This document shows, in pieces, positions 1 to 7,733 of a stretch of DNA of 29,974 nt. Made by a program: the position numbers and the translations under genes. The stretch comes from an uncultured Collinsella sp. (GTDB taxonomy: Bacteria > Actinomycetota > Coriobacteriia > Coriobacteriales > Coriobacteriaceae): assembly GCA_958348225.1 (NCBI GenBank), contig CATVYG010000030.1, positions 1 through 29,974 of the forward strand, given 5' to 3'. The notes beneath the pieces were generated by a model. The model was given only the letters and a program-made list of their open reading frames with translations, had not been told where the DNA came from and did not search any database. Each line of letters begins with the position of its first letter. Positions within the stretch are counted from its first letter, which is position 1.

Positions 1-49
1 CGCGCCCCGCAGTGCCCGCTTCCCCCGAGAACAATTATCAGTGCAGGTA
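1..49. repeat. 49-bp repeat, inverted copy at the other end
   Basis: Bases 1-49 are the exact reverse complement of 29920-29968, and identity stops at base 50. The copy at the far end continues outward to the window edge, so the true repeat may be longer than can be seen here. Weaker similarity continues inward (GTGCAGGTA followed by a GGC-containing stretch on both sides). No coding sequence is visible in it. Confidence 0.9.
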
Positions 50-181
50 GAAGGCCTGTCGATTTTCGAAAAGGCGGTCATGGTTGGCCCCTTCGGGCTA
101 AACGTAGTAAATAGGCCCTTTTCTTGGCGTGCGGTCAGCTCAATGCTTATCTCCGTGCCGGAACTGACCCAATTGCTTGTT

Positions 182-248
182 AGTTGCGATGATATACGGA
201 CTGTTTGGTGCTTTGGAGCCTCAAAACAGTCCCTATTCCACCACAGCT
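182..248. repeat. degenerate palindromic element, copy C
   Basis: The 25-base arms 182-206 and 224-248 pair at 19 of 25 positions, with GGACTGTTT/AAACAGTCC perfect next to the loop. The outer arms resemble those of the better-preserved palindromes at 1404 and 7766: AGTTGCGATGATATA here against AGTTGCGGTGATATA there. It lies downstream of the XRE gene and may also help end its transcript. The rest of 50-298 shows no convincing gene. Confidence 0.6.
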
Positions 249-298
249 TGGAAGGGGCGGCCGGTACCGGATGAGTGGTGCTGGTGGGTTAGGGCGGT

Positions 299-1219
299 TT
301 AGGCCTGTTTGCGGTGCTTCCATTGCTTGCGGCACCAGCGCATGAGCGCCTTGATGACGGGAATCGTGATGAGGATGGCCCATGCGGGATGGGGCTGCCC
401 CAGGCAAAGCCACATATAGAGAAACCATGCAATGGCGGCTGCTGGATAGACGCATTCAATGAGCTTTGACAAATGGCGTTGGTCGATAAAGTCGCCAAGC
501 GCGTAGTAGATGGGAATCAAAAAGACGAGGAAGAGCCCCATGGACCACGCGCCGTAGATAATGCCGAGCACTAGATAGGCGAGGGCGACAAGCGCGGGGA
601 AGGGGAATTTGTTCCATGTACGTCCGACCTTGGTGTGGAAATGCTTGCCATGATGGTCGAGCTTGTCGTGTGCTTCCTTCCAGCTGGAAAACGTCTCGCC
701 GTCGATGGTGACGGTGCCGTCGTCATTGGTATGCACACTATGTCCATCGTCCTCAAGCGTATCGATATGCAATCCGCCCGGCCCCACATGGACCTCTTCA
801 CCCTTGCGCTCGTTGATCACATGGATGCCGCTCCAGCCAACATGGACTTCTTCGCCCTTATTGGGATCAATGACGTGGATACCGCGCGCGAGGGAAACAT
901 CGACAAGTGGCTTATCGCTGCGATCGGCGTTCTCGGCAGAATCCTCGGCCTCGCCAGCCACATCCGCCGTCTCGGTGCTGGCGCTACCGTCCTCCAGATC
1001 GTCGGCATTGTTGGCCGCCTCTCCATACAACAGCTCATCCAGCGACACGCCATACAGCGCGGCGAGCGCAATAAGGTTATCGGTATCGGGCGAGGATTCG
1101 CTGCGCTCCCATTTACTGACAGCCTGACGACTCACACCCAGCTGGGCGGCAAGCGCCTCCTGAGAAAGCCCGGCAGCCTTGCGGCGATCAACGAGCCGCT
1201 GCGCCATCGCAAGATCCAT
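299..1219 (-). CDS. XRE-family regulator with membrane-anchored C-terminus
   Basis: A predicted DNA-binding protein of 306 residues. An N-terminal helix-turn-helix (about residues 6-62) contains LSQEALAAQLGVSRQAVSKWE, the classical XRE recognition helix. An acidic linker follows, then two short near-repeats of the form GIHVI-x4-KGEEVHVG (about 113-146). The C-terminus has about four hydrophobic segments (roughly 206-224, 225-242, 258-272, 277-291) and a basic tail. I start at 1219 because AAAGGA lies six bases before that ATG; an ATG at 1234 would overlap this site and has none of its own. The layout suggests a membrane-tethered sensor-regulator, but the ligand is unknown. Two direct repeats upstream (1275, 1328) could be autoregulatory sites. 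Confidence 0.85.
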   Translation of the reverse strand: MDLAMAQRLVDRRKAAGLSQEALAAQLGVSRQAVSKWERSESSPDTDNLIALAALYGVSLDELLYGEAANNADDLEDGSASTETADVAGEAEDSAENADRSDKPLVDVSLARGIHVIDPNKGEEVHVGWSGIHVINERKGEEVHVGPGGLHIDTLEDDGHSVHTNDDGTVTIDGETFSSWKEAHDKLDHHGKHFHTKVGRTWNKFPFPALVALAYLVLGIIYGAWSMGLFLVFLIPIYYALGDFIDQRHLSKLIECVYPAAAIAWFLYMWLCLGQPHPAWAILITIPVIKALMRWCRKQWKHRKQA

Positions 1220-1274
1220 GACAGTTCCTTTCATATGGTGACCGTAATCGAATGAGCCGAGTATGCCGAGAACA

Positions 1275-1340
1275 ACCGGTAGCGACCACCATTTCTAGTT
1301 AGAATCTGCCCCAACCCTACCGCAACTACCGGTAGCAACC
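1275..1340. promoter_or_regulatory. direct repeats ACCGGTAGCRACC upstream of the XRE gene
   Basis: ACCGGTAGCGACC (1275-1287) and ACCGGTAGCAACC (1328-1340) differ at one base and start 53 bp apart, close to five helical turns. They lie in the only plausible promoter region of the divergently isolated XRE gene, so an operator role is reasonable, but this is inference. Confidence 0.4.
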
Positions 1341-1403
1341 CCTAACGACCAGCCATTTCAGGACAAATGTCAGTGCAAGTAGCAGCCAAGAGCCCCCACT
1401 CAG

Positions 1404-1474
1404 TAAGTTGCGGTGGAATAGTTCTTAAATTCAGCCATTTGCGGGCTAAGCAGGAACTATTTCACCGCAACTTA
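1404..1474. repeat. palindromic element, copy A
   Basis: The 21-base arms (1404-1424 and 1454-1474) match at 20 of 21 positions around a 29-base loop. The left arm begins TAAGTTGCGGTGGAATAG. It shares arm sequence with the element at 7766-7832 and more weakly with 182-248. It lies in the gene-free stretch 1220-1653 between the XRE promoter and the 3' end of phosphofructokinase. Confidence 0.85.
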
Positions 1475-1533
1475 ATTTCAGACCAGGCACCCGCAGCAAG
1501 AAGACGAATAACCTCGGCGAGTATGTAAACGCA

Positions 1534-1630
1534 GGGCCCTCCGACCCCGCCCGACGATTTCGATTGGCGACCTTTGACGGAGTCAAGGGAGGAGCCAAAT
1601 CGAAATACGTCGGGCGGGGTCGGAGGGCCC
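1534..1630. repeat. 97-bp long hairpin beside phosphofructokinase
   Basis: GGGCCCTCCGACCCCGCCCG and its inverse flank a structured centre. The arms at 1534-1568 and 1594-1630 are almost perfectly complementary over about 35 bases, with two single-base differences, and an inner CCTTTGAC/GTCAAGG stem lies between them. It sits 23 bp past the pfk stop on the minus strand, so it may end that transcript, but its length and GC-rich perfect arms look more like a REP/MITE-type element. Confidence 0.75.
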
Positions 1631-1653
1631 GATGGGATGAATTTCGGCCGAGG

Positions 1654-2733
1654 CTATTCGTCGCCGAAGCTGATGCCCAACGCCTTGGCCTCGCGCAGCA
1701 GGTCGCTCTGGGGATCGACATACTTGAGCTTGCCGGCGACCTCCTCGAGCGGCATGTGGCACATCTTGCCGTCGCGCAGGGCAATCATGTAGCCAAACTC
1801 GCCGCGCAGACAGCCGAGCGCTGCCTCGACGCCGCACTGGGTCGCAAAGATGCGGTCCTGGGCGTCGGGCTGACCGCCGCGCTGCGTGTGGCCGGGGATA
1901 GCGACGCGGGTCTCGCGACCGGTCTTGGCCTCGATCTCCTTGGCGATGTCGTAGACGATCGACGGGCTCGTGCGCTCGGCGAGCTTCTTCTTGTACTCCT
2001 TCTTGGACAGCGCCGCATCCTCCTTGGAGATGGCGCCCTCGGCGACGGCCACGATGGTAAAGCGGCTGCCGGTTTCCATGCGATGCTCGATGGTCTTGAT
2101 GACGTTATCCATGTCGTAGGGGATCTCGGGAATCAGGATGACATCCGCGCCGCCCGCGACGCCGGCGTACAGCGGGATCCAGCCAACCTTGTGGCCCATG
2201 ATCTCGATGACGAACACGCGCCCATGGCTCGAAGCGGTGGTGTGGATGTCGTCGATGCACTTGGTGGCGACGTCGATGGCGCTCGTAAAGCCAAACGTCA
2301 TCTCGGTGCCCCAGGTGTCGTTATCGATGGTCTTGGGCAGGGCGATAACGTTGAGGCCCTCTTCGCGCAGGCGGTTGGCGGTCTTGGTGGAGCCGTTGCC
2401 GCCCAGCATAAACAGGCAGTCGAGCTGCAACTTGTGATAGGTGTGGACCATCGCGGGCACCTTCTCGACGCCGTCGGCCTCGGGAATGTTCAGGCGCTTG
2501 AACGGCGTGCGGCTCGTGCCCAGGATAGTGCCGCCGCGGGTGAGGATGCCGCTAAAATCGGCGGGCGTCATGACACGGAATCTGCTGTAGATAAGGCCCT
2601 GGTAGCCGTCCTCAAAACCATAGATCTCGATAGGCTCTTCGCTATTGGTCATGAGCGTTTTGACAATGCCGCGCATGGTGGCGTTGAGCGCCTGGCAGTC
2701 GCCGCCACTAGTAAGAAGACCGATCCTAAGCAT
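1654..2733 (-). CDS. pfkA: 6-phosphofructokinase (PfkA superfamily)
   Basis: Phosphorylates fructose 6-phosphate to the 1,6-bisphosphate in cytosolic glycolysis. It has 359 residues. Visible motifs are SGGDCQALN (9-17, phosphoryl donor loop), GGNGSTKTA (111-119), PKTIDND with catalytic-base Asp137 (133-139), EIMGHKVGWIP, and GHTQRGGQPDAQDR near the C-terminus. The usual GGDGS motif reads GGNGS, with Gly at the classical donor-selecting position, while Lys precedes TIDND. The Gly/Lys pair is typical of the mixed 'group III' enzymes of actinobacteria, so ATP is likely but pyrophosphate cannot be excluded. AAGGA lies about six bases before the ATG. It is monocistronic. Confidence 0.93.
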   Translation of the reverse strand: MLRIGLLTSGGDCQALNATMRGIVKTLMTNSEEPIEIYGFEDGYQGLIYSRFRVMTPADFSGILTRGGTILGTSRTPFKRLNIPEADGVEKVPAMVHTYHKLQLDCLFMLGGNGSTKTANRLREEGLNVIALPKTIDNDTWGTEMTFGFTSAIDVATKCIDDIHTTASSHGRVFVIEIMGHKVGWIPLYAGVAGGADVILIPEIPYDMDNVIKTIEHRMETGSRFTIVAVAEGAISKEDAALSKKEYKKKLAERTSPSIVYDIAKEIEAKTGRETRVAIPGHTQRGGQPDAQDRIFATQCGVEAALGCLRGEFGYMIALRDGKMCHMPLEEVAGKLKYVDPQSDLLREAKALGISFGDE

Positions 2734-2771
2734 GGTGAATCCTTCCGGGCAAGTTATAACATGCGCATAAG

Positions 2772-2804
2772 TTTACCCCCGCACACTGTTGATGCGGGGG
2801 TAAA
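2772..2804. terminator. hairpin terminator
   Basis: TTTACCCCCGCA (2772-2783) and TGCGGGGGTAAA (2793-2804) form a perfect 12-bp stem with a nine-base loop. It lies 70 bp past the stop of the minus-strand amide hydrolase gene and just upstream of pfk. There is no long U-run on either strand, so efficiency is uncertain. Confidence 0.6.
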
Positions 2805-2873
2805 ACGTGTTAGCTCAAATGTATAGAAATGTAAGCAACGTCAGGCCAGCGTAAGGACGACGGTGCCAGCTCC

Positions 2874-3959
2874 TTACAGCGCGAAGGCATCGATGTCGCC
2901 CCAGTGGCGGCGCAGCGTGATGGCGGCAGCGGGTTCGGTATTGTCAAAGACGACCGACCATTGCGTGTTGCTGGTGATGTCTTCCGGATTGGGCTCTTGC
3001 GCCGCAGCGCGTAGGGCCTTCCAAGCGACTGCCTCGTCCTGGGCACCGACATGGGCGTCAAGGACATCGGCGATTGCGACGGCGCGCTCTTTACCATGGC
3101 CCAGCTCGCCATTCTTTTGGTTGGGCAGCACTTCGTCGCCATAGCAGGCATAGAAGTTCGTAACCTGGCGTACAGGAGTCACTTTGCATGCACGGTCGGG
3201 GTCGCGCGGATCCCACTCCACCACCCGCGCGTCACCGGAGGCGTCGTTGATAAAGAAGTGGTAATCGCGTCCTGCCATGGCGTGCATGTCGTAGGCAGAA
3301 AGCAAGTCTACGGCCTCCTGCGTGGTAGCCGCGCGGTCGAGCACAAGGCGGATGGCGAGCGAAGTGTTGATGACGGGGCGTTGCGTGTCCTGGTCACAGG
3401 GCTTGGAATCCAGAGTGAGTACGGCAATGGACACGCCGCATTCGTTAACACCGTCGAGCTGGGCAAACGGGCCCATGAGTGCGGCGGCACGTCCGGCGAC
3501 GGAGTCAAGCGGTGTGTTGTCGCCCAGGTTGTTAAGGGCGGCAAGCCCGATGGAGGCATAGCCGCCTCGTGGGTGATTGCGCACCAGCAGCGCCGAGGTG
3601 TCGTCCTTAAAGTCGTAATTGCGACCGGTGCGCACGCGGCCTTCGGCATCTACGGCGACAAAAGCGCTGCAGGCAAACTGGGGTGCCTGGACATGTGCCG
3701 GCACACCGGGCAGCACCTGCGCCACCACGGCATCGATGTAGGCCTGGTCGTCGCGCACGCCAGCGGCGATGATGCGATCAAGATCGTAGTCGTAGGCGAT
3801 GTCGATTGCGTACAGGTCATAGCCATCTACGTAGCCGGTCAAGCGTTTGAGCGACGCGGCGGACTTGATTTGCTTGTGATAAACGATACCGGTGGCAGCG
3901 GCAAGGCCGACGGCGACTCCCGCGACACCGCAGACGATGGCAATGTTACGTGGTTTCAT
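2874..3959 (-). CDS. linear-amide C-N hydrolase of the Ntn/choloylglycine-hydrolase type
   Basis: A 361-residue protein resembling the bile-salt-hydrolase/penicillin-acylase Ntn group, which cleaves linear amide bonds with a cysteine nucleophile. Residues 4-26 form a hydrophobic N-terminal signal or anchor. The conserved block FACSAF (Cys97) is followed by GRNYDF, then DGVNECGVSIAVL and a late TQWSVVFDN segment. Unlike classical bile-salt hydrolases, the candidate Cys is internal, so activation would require removal of about 96 residues. The anchor suggests an extracytoplasmic location. The substrate cannot be told from sequence: bile conjugates, N-acyl amino acids or acyl amides are all possible. 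AGGAG lies five bases before the ATG. Confidence 0.75.
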   Translation of the reverse strand: MKPRNIAIVCGVAGVAVGLAAATGIVYHKQIKSAASLKRLTGYVDGYDLYAIDIAYDYDLDRIIAAGVRDDQAYIDAVVAQVLPGVPAHVQAPQFACSAFVAVDAEGRVRTGRNYDFKDDTSALLVRNHPRGGYASIGLAALNNLGDNTPLDSVAGRAAALMGPFAQLDGVNECGVSIAVLTLDSKPCDQDTQRPVINTSLAIRLVLDRAATTQEAVDLLSAYDMHAMAGRDYHFFINDASGDARVVEWDPRDPDRACKVTPVRQVTNFYACYGDEVLPNQKNGELGHGKERAVAIADVLDAHVGAQDEAVAWKALRAAAQEPNPEDITSNTQWSVVFDNTEPAAAITLRRHWGDIDAFAL

Positions 3960-4120
3960 GACGGCTCCTCTCGTCCTGTTAGCGCAATTGTCGCAAAGGG
4001 AGCGCGGGCATGATGGCTCAACTTGGTGAGCGGCGCGGAATTAAGCATGGAATGAAGAGTGCGGCACTGGCGTGGCGGGGTATGCTGGAGGGGACCATCA
4101 ACCCAGCGAAAGGGGAGAGC

Positions 4121-5506
4121 ATGACGGATCAGGAAACGCCCGAGCGCGCGCACGTGACGGCCGACGATATCGAGGCCGCCAACGACCTTATCGACTTTAT
4201 CGAGGCATGCCCCAGCATGTTCCATACGGCGGCGACCATTATGGCCGAGCTCGACGAGGCGGGCTTTACCTACCTGCCCGAGAACGCGGCGTGGGACATC
4301 GAGCCGGGCGGGCGTTATTACACGCAGCGCAACACCTCGAGCGTTGTTGCCTTTAAGGTGGGCGAGGACCTGGCCGCGACGTGGGGCGAGGACGGCGTTG
4401 CCGGTGACTATCATTTTCAGCTCACGGCGTCGCACAGCGATTCGCCGACGTTTAAGGTCAAGGCTGTGCCCGAGCTTGACGGCGCGGGCGAAACGCTGCG
4501 CCTGAACACCGAGGCCTACGGCGGTATGATCGACTACACCTGGTTCGATCGTCCGCTGGCGCTCGCGGGCCGCGTGCTGGTGCGCGAGGGCGACCGTATC
4601 GAGAGTCGTCTGCTTGCCACCGAGCGCGAGGTCGCTATCATTCCGAGCCTTGCCATCCATATGAATCGTGGCGTTAACGAGGGCTTTGCGCCCAATCGCG
4701 CCGTCGACCTGTGCCCGCTCATCAGCGCCGGCGAGCTGAAGCAGGGCGACTTTGACGCTCTGATCGCCGAAGAGCTGGATGTTGAGCCCGAGCAGATCCT
4801 GGGCCGTGATCTGTTCCTGGTCAATCGTCAGGATGCGCGCATTTGGGGCTGGGCCGACGAGTTCATCTCGACGCCCAAGCTCGATGACCTGGCCTGCGCC
4901 TACACCTCGCTGCAGGCATTTTTGGGTGCCGAGAACGCGCACGACGTTTCGGTCTTCTGCTGCTTTGATAACGAGGAGGTTGGCTCCGAGACCAAACAGG
5001 GTGCCATGTCGACGTTCTTGGCCGATGCACTGCGACGCATTAACGGCTCGCTGGGCTTTGACGACGAGTCATATCATCGCGCCCTTGCCGCATCGATGCT
5101 CGTGAGCTGCGACAACGCGCATGCCGTGCACCCCAACCACGCCGAGAAGTGCGATGCCCGCAACCAGGTGGTGCTCAACGGCGGCATCGTCGTCAAGGAA
5201 GCTGCTAACCAGCACTACTGCACCGATGCCTTTAGCCGCGCGGTGTTCCAGGCCATCTGCGATGACGCCGACGTGCCAACGCAGGCTTTCGCCAACAAGA
5301 GCGACATGGCCGGCGGTTCCACCCTGGGCAACCTGTCGAATATGCAGGCGAGCATGCATGCCGTGGACGTGGGCCTGCCGCAGCTGGCCATGCACTCGAG
5401 CTACGAGACCGGCGGCGTACGCGACGTGATGTACGCCATCCGCGCCCTCACCGCCTTCTACGAGCGAAACCTAACCATCAACGGCGCCGAAAGCGTGGAG
5501 CTCTAA
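4121..5506 (+). CDS. M18-family aminopeptidase
   Basis: A cytosolic zinc aminopeptidase of the aspartyl-aminopeptidase family (M18), 461 residues, the usual length. Metal and catalytic motifs are visible: ASHSDSPTFK (His105, Asp107), FDNEEVGSETKQGA (Glu285/Glu286), SCDNAHAVHPN, and the C-terminal LPQLAMHSSYETGGVRD. It removes N-terminal, often acidic, residues from peptides. I chose ATG 4121, which has AGGGGAG five bases upstream; the frame is open back to 4010 but without a ribosome site. It is divergent from the amide hydrolase gene, so their promoters share 3960-4120. Confidence 0.93.
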   Translation: MTDQETPERAHVTADDIEAANDLIDFIEACPSMFHTAATIMAELDEAGFTYLPENAAWDIEPGGRYYTQRNTSSVVAFKVGEDLAATWGEDGVAGDYHFQLTASHSDSPTFKVKAVPELDGAGETLRLNTEAYGGMIDYTWFDRPLALAGRVLVREGDRIESRLLATEREVAIIPSLAIHMNRGVNEGFAPNRAVDLCPLISAGELKQGDFDALIAEELDVEPEQILGRDLFLVNRQDARIWGWADEFISTPKLDDLACAYTSLQAFLGAENAHDVSVFCCFDNEEVGSETKQGAMSTFLADALRRINGSLGFDDESYHRALAASMLVSCDNAHAVHPNHAEKCDARNQVVLNGGIVVKEAANQHYCTDAFSRAVFQAICDDADVPTQAFANKSDMAGGSTLGNLSNMQASMHAVDVGLPQLAMHSSYETGGVRDVMYAIRALTAFYERNLTINGAESVEL

Positions 5507-5512
5507 AATCTG

Positions 5513-5556
5513 CCAAAAAGGGACAGGTTCATTTTGGCAGGTTTTATCTGGGCAAA
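5513..5556. repeat. dispersed CCAAAAAGGGACAGGTT element, copy 1
   Basis: A 44-base sequence nearly identical to 6721-6763 and 16695-16738. The part CCAAAA...TTTTGG can fold, extended here to CTGCCAAAA/TTTTGGCAG (5510-5518 and 5532-5540). It begins seven bases after the M18 stop codon. Confidence 0.85.
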
Positions 5557-5649
5557 TGCCGCAATGCCAACAGCTGGACAGAATTGTTAAGACACCGCAG
5601 GTTGGGCAAACGTCAGCGAGCGATGTCCAGAGCGAACAAGTTGGCATGA

Positions 5650-5690
5650 AAAAGGCAAGGCATAGACCTTCTGGTCATGCCTTGCCTTTT
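5650..5690. terminator. bidirectional intrinsic terminator
   Basis: AAAAGGCAAGGCAT (5650-5663) pairs with ATGCCTTGCCTTTT (5677-5690); inner GACC/GGTC closes a four-base loop. U-runs follow on both strands, so it can end both the M18 transcript and the minus-strand dehydrogenase transcript. Confidence 0.85.
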
Positions 5691-5731
5691 GAATGGCAAA
5701 TTGTCGCTCTGGGCGGCGCACAGCGTCGACC

Positions 5732-5760
5732 GGTCCGCCGTTCGTTAGAACGGCGGAACC
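5732..5760 (-). terminator. hairpin next to the dehydrogenase stop codon
   Basis: CCGCCGTTC-GTTA-GAACGGCGG is a perfect 9-bp stem (5735-5756), extended by GGT/ACC across a single bulge. It abuts the stop codon of the minus-strand gene. It lacks a U-run, so it may instead protect the mRNA 3' end, with the U-rich hairpin at 5650 doing the termination. Confidence 0.6.
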
Positions 5761-6696
5761 CTAGTGCTCGATCCAGCAGCGCAGGGTCTCGCCTGCCTGC
5801 AGGTGACGCAGATTCTCTGCGGCAATGTCGACCACATTGTTGAGCGTGGCTGCCAGGTGGAACCAACCGGAGACGTGCGGCGTGATGAGCATGTTGGGCG
5901 CATCCCACAGGGGGCTTGTATCAGGCAGGGGGGGGGGGTGGGTGCCGCCGCCGGGGGCGCGGGGGAGTGGCCCCGACCCCGGGGCGCCAACCACGCCGTG
6001 GGCCCCCACACGGCCCCCGCGGCCGCCGTTGGCAAAGAAGGCGCCCGGTTTCATCGCGGCGAAGAACTCGGCGTTCGCCAGGCCGCGGGTCTCGGGTGTG
6101 CTCGGCATAAAGGATGCGACGATGTCAGCCTCGGCCAGGCGCTCGGGCAGGGCGTCCATGCCGTCCATGTCCTCAAACACAATGGGGTAGACGAGCGGAT
6201 GGCGCTTGATGCCGCGGACGTACGCGCCCATGCTGCGGCAGAGCGTGGCGAAGTGGCCACCGATATCGCCCGCGCCCAGCACCAGCACGTTGGCGTTTTT
6301 GAGCGAGGTGACCGGCCCCAAATCCTCCCAGCGATGCTCGCGCTGCAAGTCGTGATAGCCGGGCAGACGCTTCATCATGGAAAGGACCATGGCAATCATG
6401 TGCTCGCTCACGGCTTGGCCGTAGGCGCCCACCGAGCAGGAAAGCTTGGCGTCGGCCGGCACGGTGCCGGCGGCAAGGTAGTCGTCATAGCCGGCGGTCT
6501 GCAGTTGCAGCAGCTGGAGATGCTCGCATGCCGTGAGCATGTCAGGGTCGATGTTGCCCAAGATCACGTCGGCATCGGCGACCTGCTCGCGCGTGATGGC
6601 GTCGGCGCTCGTGTAGATAAAGTCCTCGCCCGGAGCGCTCGACTCGAGGATCGCGCGATGGCGGTCGTTGACGGGCAGCAAAACCAGGATGTTCAC
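5761..6696 (-). CDS. D-2-hydroxyacid dehydrogenase, with abnormal C-terminal tract
   Basis: An NAD(P)-dependent oxidoreductase of the D-isomer-specific 2-hydroxyacid dehydrogenase family, 311 residues. The nucleotide-binding motif is VLGAGDIGGHF (139-149); catalytic Arg226 is in NGGRG and catalytic His274 in TPHVSG. The conserved Glu expected before PLP is Pro255 here. Residues 228-256 are an improbable Gly/Pro/Arg string encoded by the 88% G+C tract at 5929-6015, yet the frame stays open and family sequence resumes at PLPDTSPLWDAPN. As written the enzyme should lack its catalytic Glu; consensus error is the likelier cause. The start is GTG, with AAGGA six bases upstream. Confidence 0.8.
   Translation of the reverse strand: MNILVLLPVNDRHRAILESSAPGEDFIYTSADAITREQVADADVILGNIDPDMLTACEHLQLLQLQTAGYDDYLAAGTVPADAKLSCSVGAYGQAVSEHMIAMVLSMMKRLPGYHDLQREHRWEDLGPVTSLKNANVLVLGAGDIGGHFATLCRSMGAYVRGIKRHPLVYPIVFEDMDGMDALPERLAEADIVASFMPSTPETRGLANAEFFAAMKPGAFFANGGRGGRVGAHGVVGAPGSGPLPRAPGGGTHPPPLPDTSPLWDAPNMLITPHVSGWFHLAATLNNVVDIAAENLRHLQAGETLRCWIEH
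5928..6015. other. anomalous G/C-saturated tract inside the dehydrogenase
   Basis: By hand count 77 of 88 bases are G or C, beginning with an eleven-G run (5928-5938). The flanking codons are ordinary. Reading length and phase match the family, so the change looks like base-by-base replacement with G or C rather than insertion. Confidence 0.8.
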
Positions 6697-6720
6697 AAGC
6701 AGTCCTTTCCGCTCGACCTA

Positions 6721-6763
6721 CCAAAAAGGGACAGGTTTATTTTGGCAGGTTGTATCAGGCAAA
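6721..6763. repeat. dispersed CCAAAAAGGGACAGGTT element, copy 2
   Basis: 43 bases matching copies at 5513 and 16695, with one base fewer in the GTATCAGGC part. It lies immediately upstream of the dehydrogenase start, so it overlaps the space where that gene's promoter should be. Confidence 0.85.
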
Positions 6764-6777
6764 CCGTTCAAATAAAA

Positions 6778-6816
6778 CGCCGGATGCAAGACGAGCGTGC
6801 CCGTCAGCATCCGGCG
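6778..6816 (-). terminator. intrinsic terminator of the methionine aminopeptidase gene
   Basis: On the minus strand a CGCCGGATGC/GCATCCGGCG stem (10 bp, perfect) is followed directly by TTTTATTT. It lies ten bases past the stop codon. Confidence 0.85.
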
Positions 6817-6825
6817 CATCTACAG

Positions 6826-7713
6826 CTACCAGCTCAGCAGCTCGTAGCCATCCTCGGTCACCACGAGTTGTACCTCGCACTGGGCCGAATCGCTGCCGTC
6901 CTTGGTGCGCACGCACCAACCGTCGCCCTTGCTGATCTTGATGTCGGGCGCTCCGGCGTTGACCATGGGCTCGATGGTAAAGACCATGCCCGGAGCCATG
7001 ATGGTGTCCACATCGGGCGCCTCGGTGGTAAAGCCCACAAACGGGTCCTCGTGGAACTCCTTACCGATGCCGTGTCCGCCGTACTCGCGCACCACGCTAA
7101 AGCCGGCGTCCTCGACCGTCTTTTGCACGGCCTCGGCCATCACGGACAACGGCAGCCATGGCTTGACGGCTGCCAGGCCCGCCTCCACGCTGGCGCGGGT
7201 GACGTCGACCAGGCGCTGGCGCTCGGCCGAGACCTCGCCGATACAGAACATGCGGCTCGAGTCGCTAAAGTAGCCGTCCAAGATCGTGGAGCAGTCCACG
7301 TTGATGATGTCGCCCTCGTGCAACACGTCCGTATCGCAGGGGATGCCGTGGCAGACCACATCGTTGATCGAGGTGCACACGCTCTTGGGGTAGCCCTCGT
7401 AGTTGAGGTCGGCCGGCGTGCCGCCGTGCTCGACGGTGTAGTCGTAGATCATCTGGTCGATCTGGTTGGTGGTCATGCCCGCGGCGATGTGTTCGCCTAC
7501 GTAATCGAGCACGCCCACGTTGATAGCGGCCGAGCGCTTGATGCCCTCGATATCGGCGGGCGTCTTGTAGAGCGTACGGGGCAGAACCTCCCAGCCCTCC
7601 TCCCACAGGCGCTCGAGGCGCTCGTCGAAGGCGCTGTGACATTTCTTATATTTTTTGCCGCTGCCGCACCAGCAGGCGTCGTTGCGACCGGGTACGGGTC
7701 CTTTGTCATACAT
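6826..7713 (-). CDS. map: type I methionine aminopeptidase with SEC-C zinc motif
   Basis: Removes the initiator methionine from nascent proteins in the cytosol. It has 295 residues. The N-terminal SEC-C motif CWCGSGKKYKKCH (Cys14, Cys16, Cys25, His26) probably binds zinc and the ribosome. The M24 catalytic domain follows, with all five metal ligands in place: Asp140, Asp151, His214 (GGHGIG), Glu248 (TIEPM) and Glu280 (CEVQLVVTE), plus substrate His122. This SEC-C form is a known variant in Coriobacteriia and clostridia. AAGGAAG lies about six bases before the ATG. It is a single gene closed by a good terminator. Confidence 0.96.
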   Translation of the reverse strand: MYDKGPVPGRNDACWCGSGKKYKKCHSAFDERLERLWEEGWEVLPRTLYKTPADIEGIKRSAAINVGVLDYVGEHIAAGMTTNQIDQMIYDYTVEHGGTPADLNYEGYPKSVCTSINDVVCHGIPCDTDVLHEGDIINVDCSTILDGYFSDSSRMFCIGEVSAERQRLVDVTRASVEAGLAAVKPWLPLSVMAEAVQKTVEDAGFSVVREYGGHGIGKEFHEDPFVGFTTEAPDVDTIMAPGMVFTIEPMVNAGAPDIKISKGDGWCVRTKDGSDSAQCEVQLVVTEDGYELLSW

Positions 7714-7733
7714 GGCTAACTTCCTTTCATCCG

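Noticed and set aside
41..274. A 77-codon plus-strand frame near the window start.
   Set aside because: It runs through the end repeat and palindrome C with no ribosome site or recognisable motif.
5513..5556. The repeated GGGACAGGTT elements as riboswitches or CRISPR repeats.
   Set aside because: Copies are thousands of bases apart, not regularly spaced, occur on either side of genes, and match no riboswitch core I know.
5764..7719. A 651-codon plus-strand frame across the dehydrogenase and map genes.
   Set aside because: It spans two well-supported minus-strand genes and their terminator, and its composition is that of an antisense shadow.
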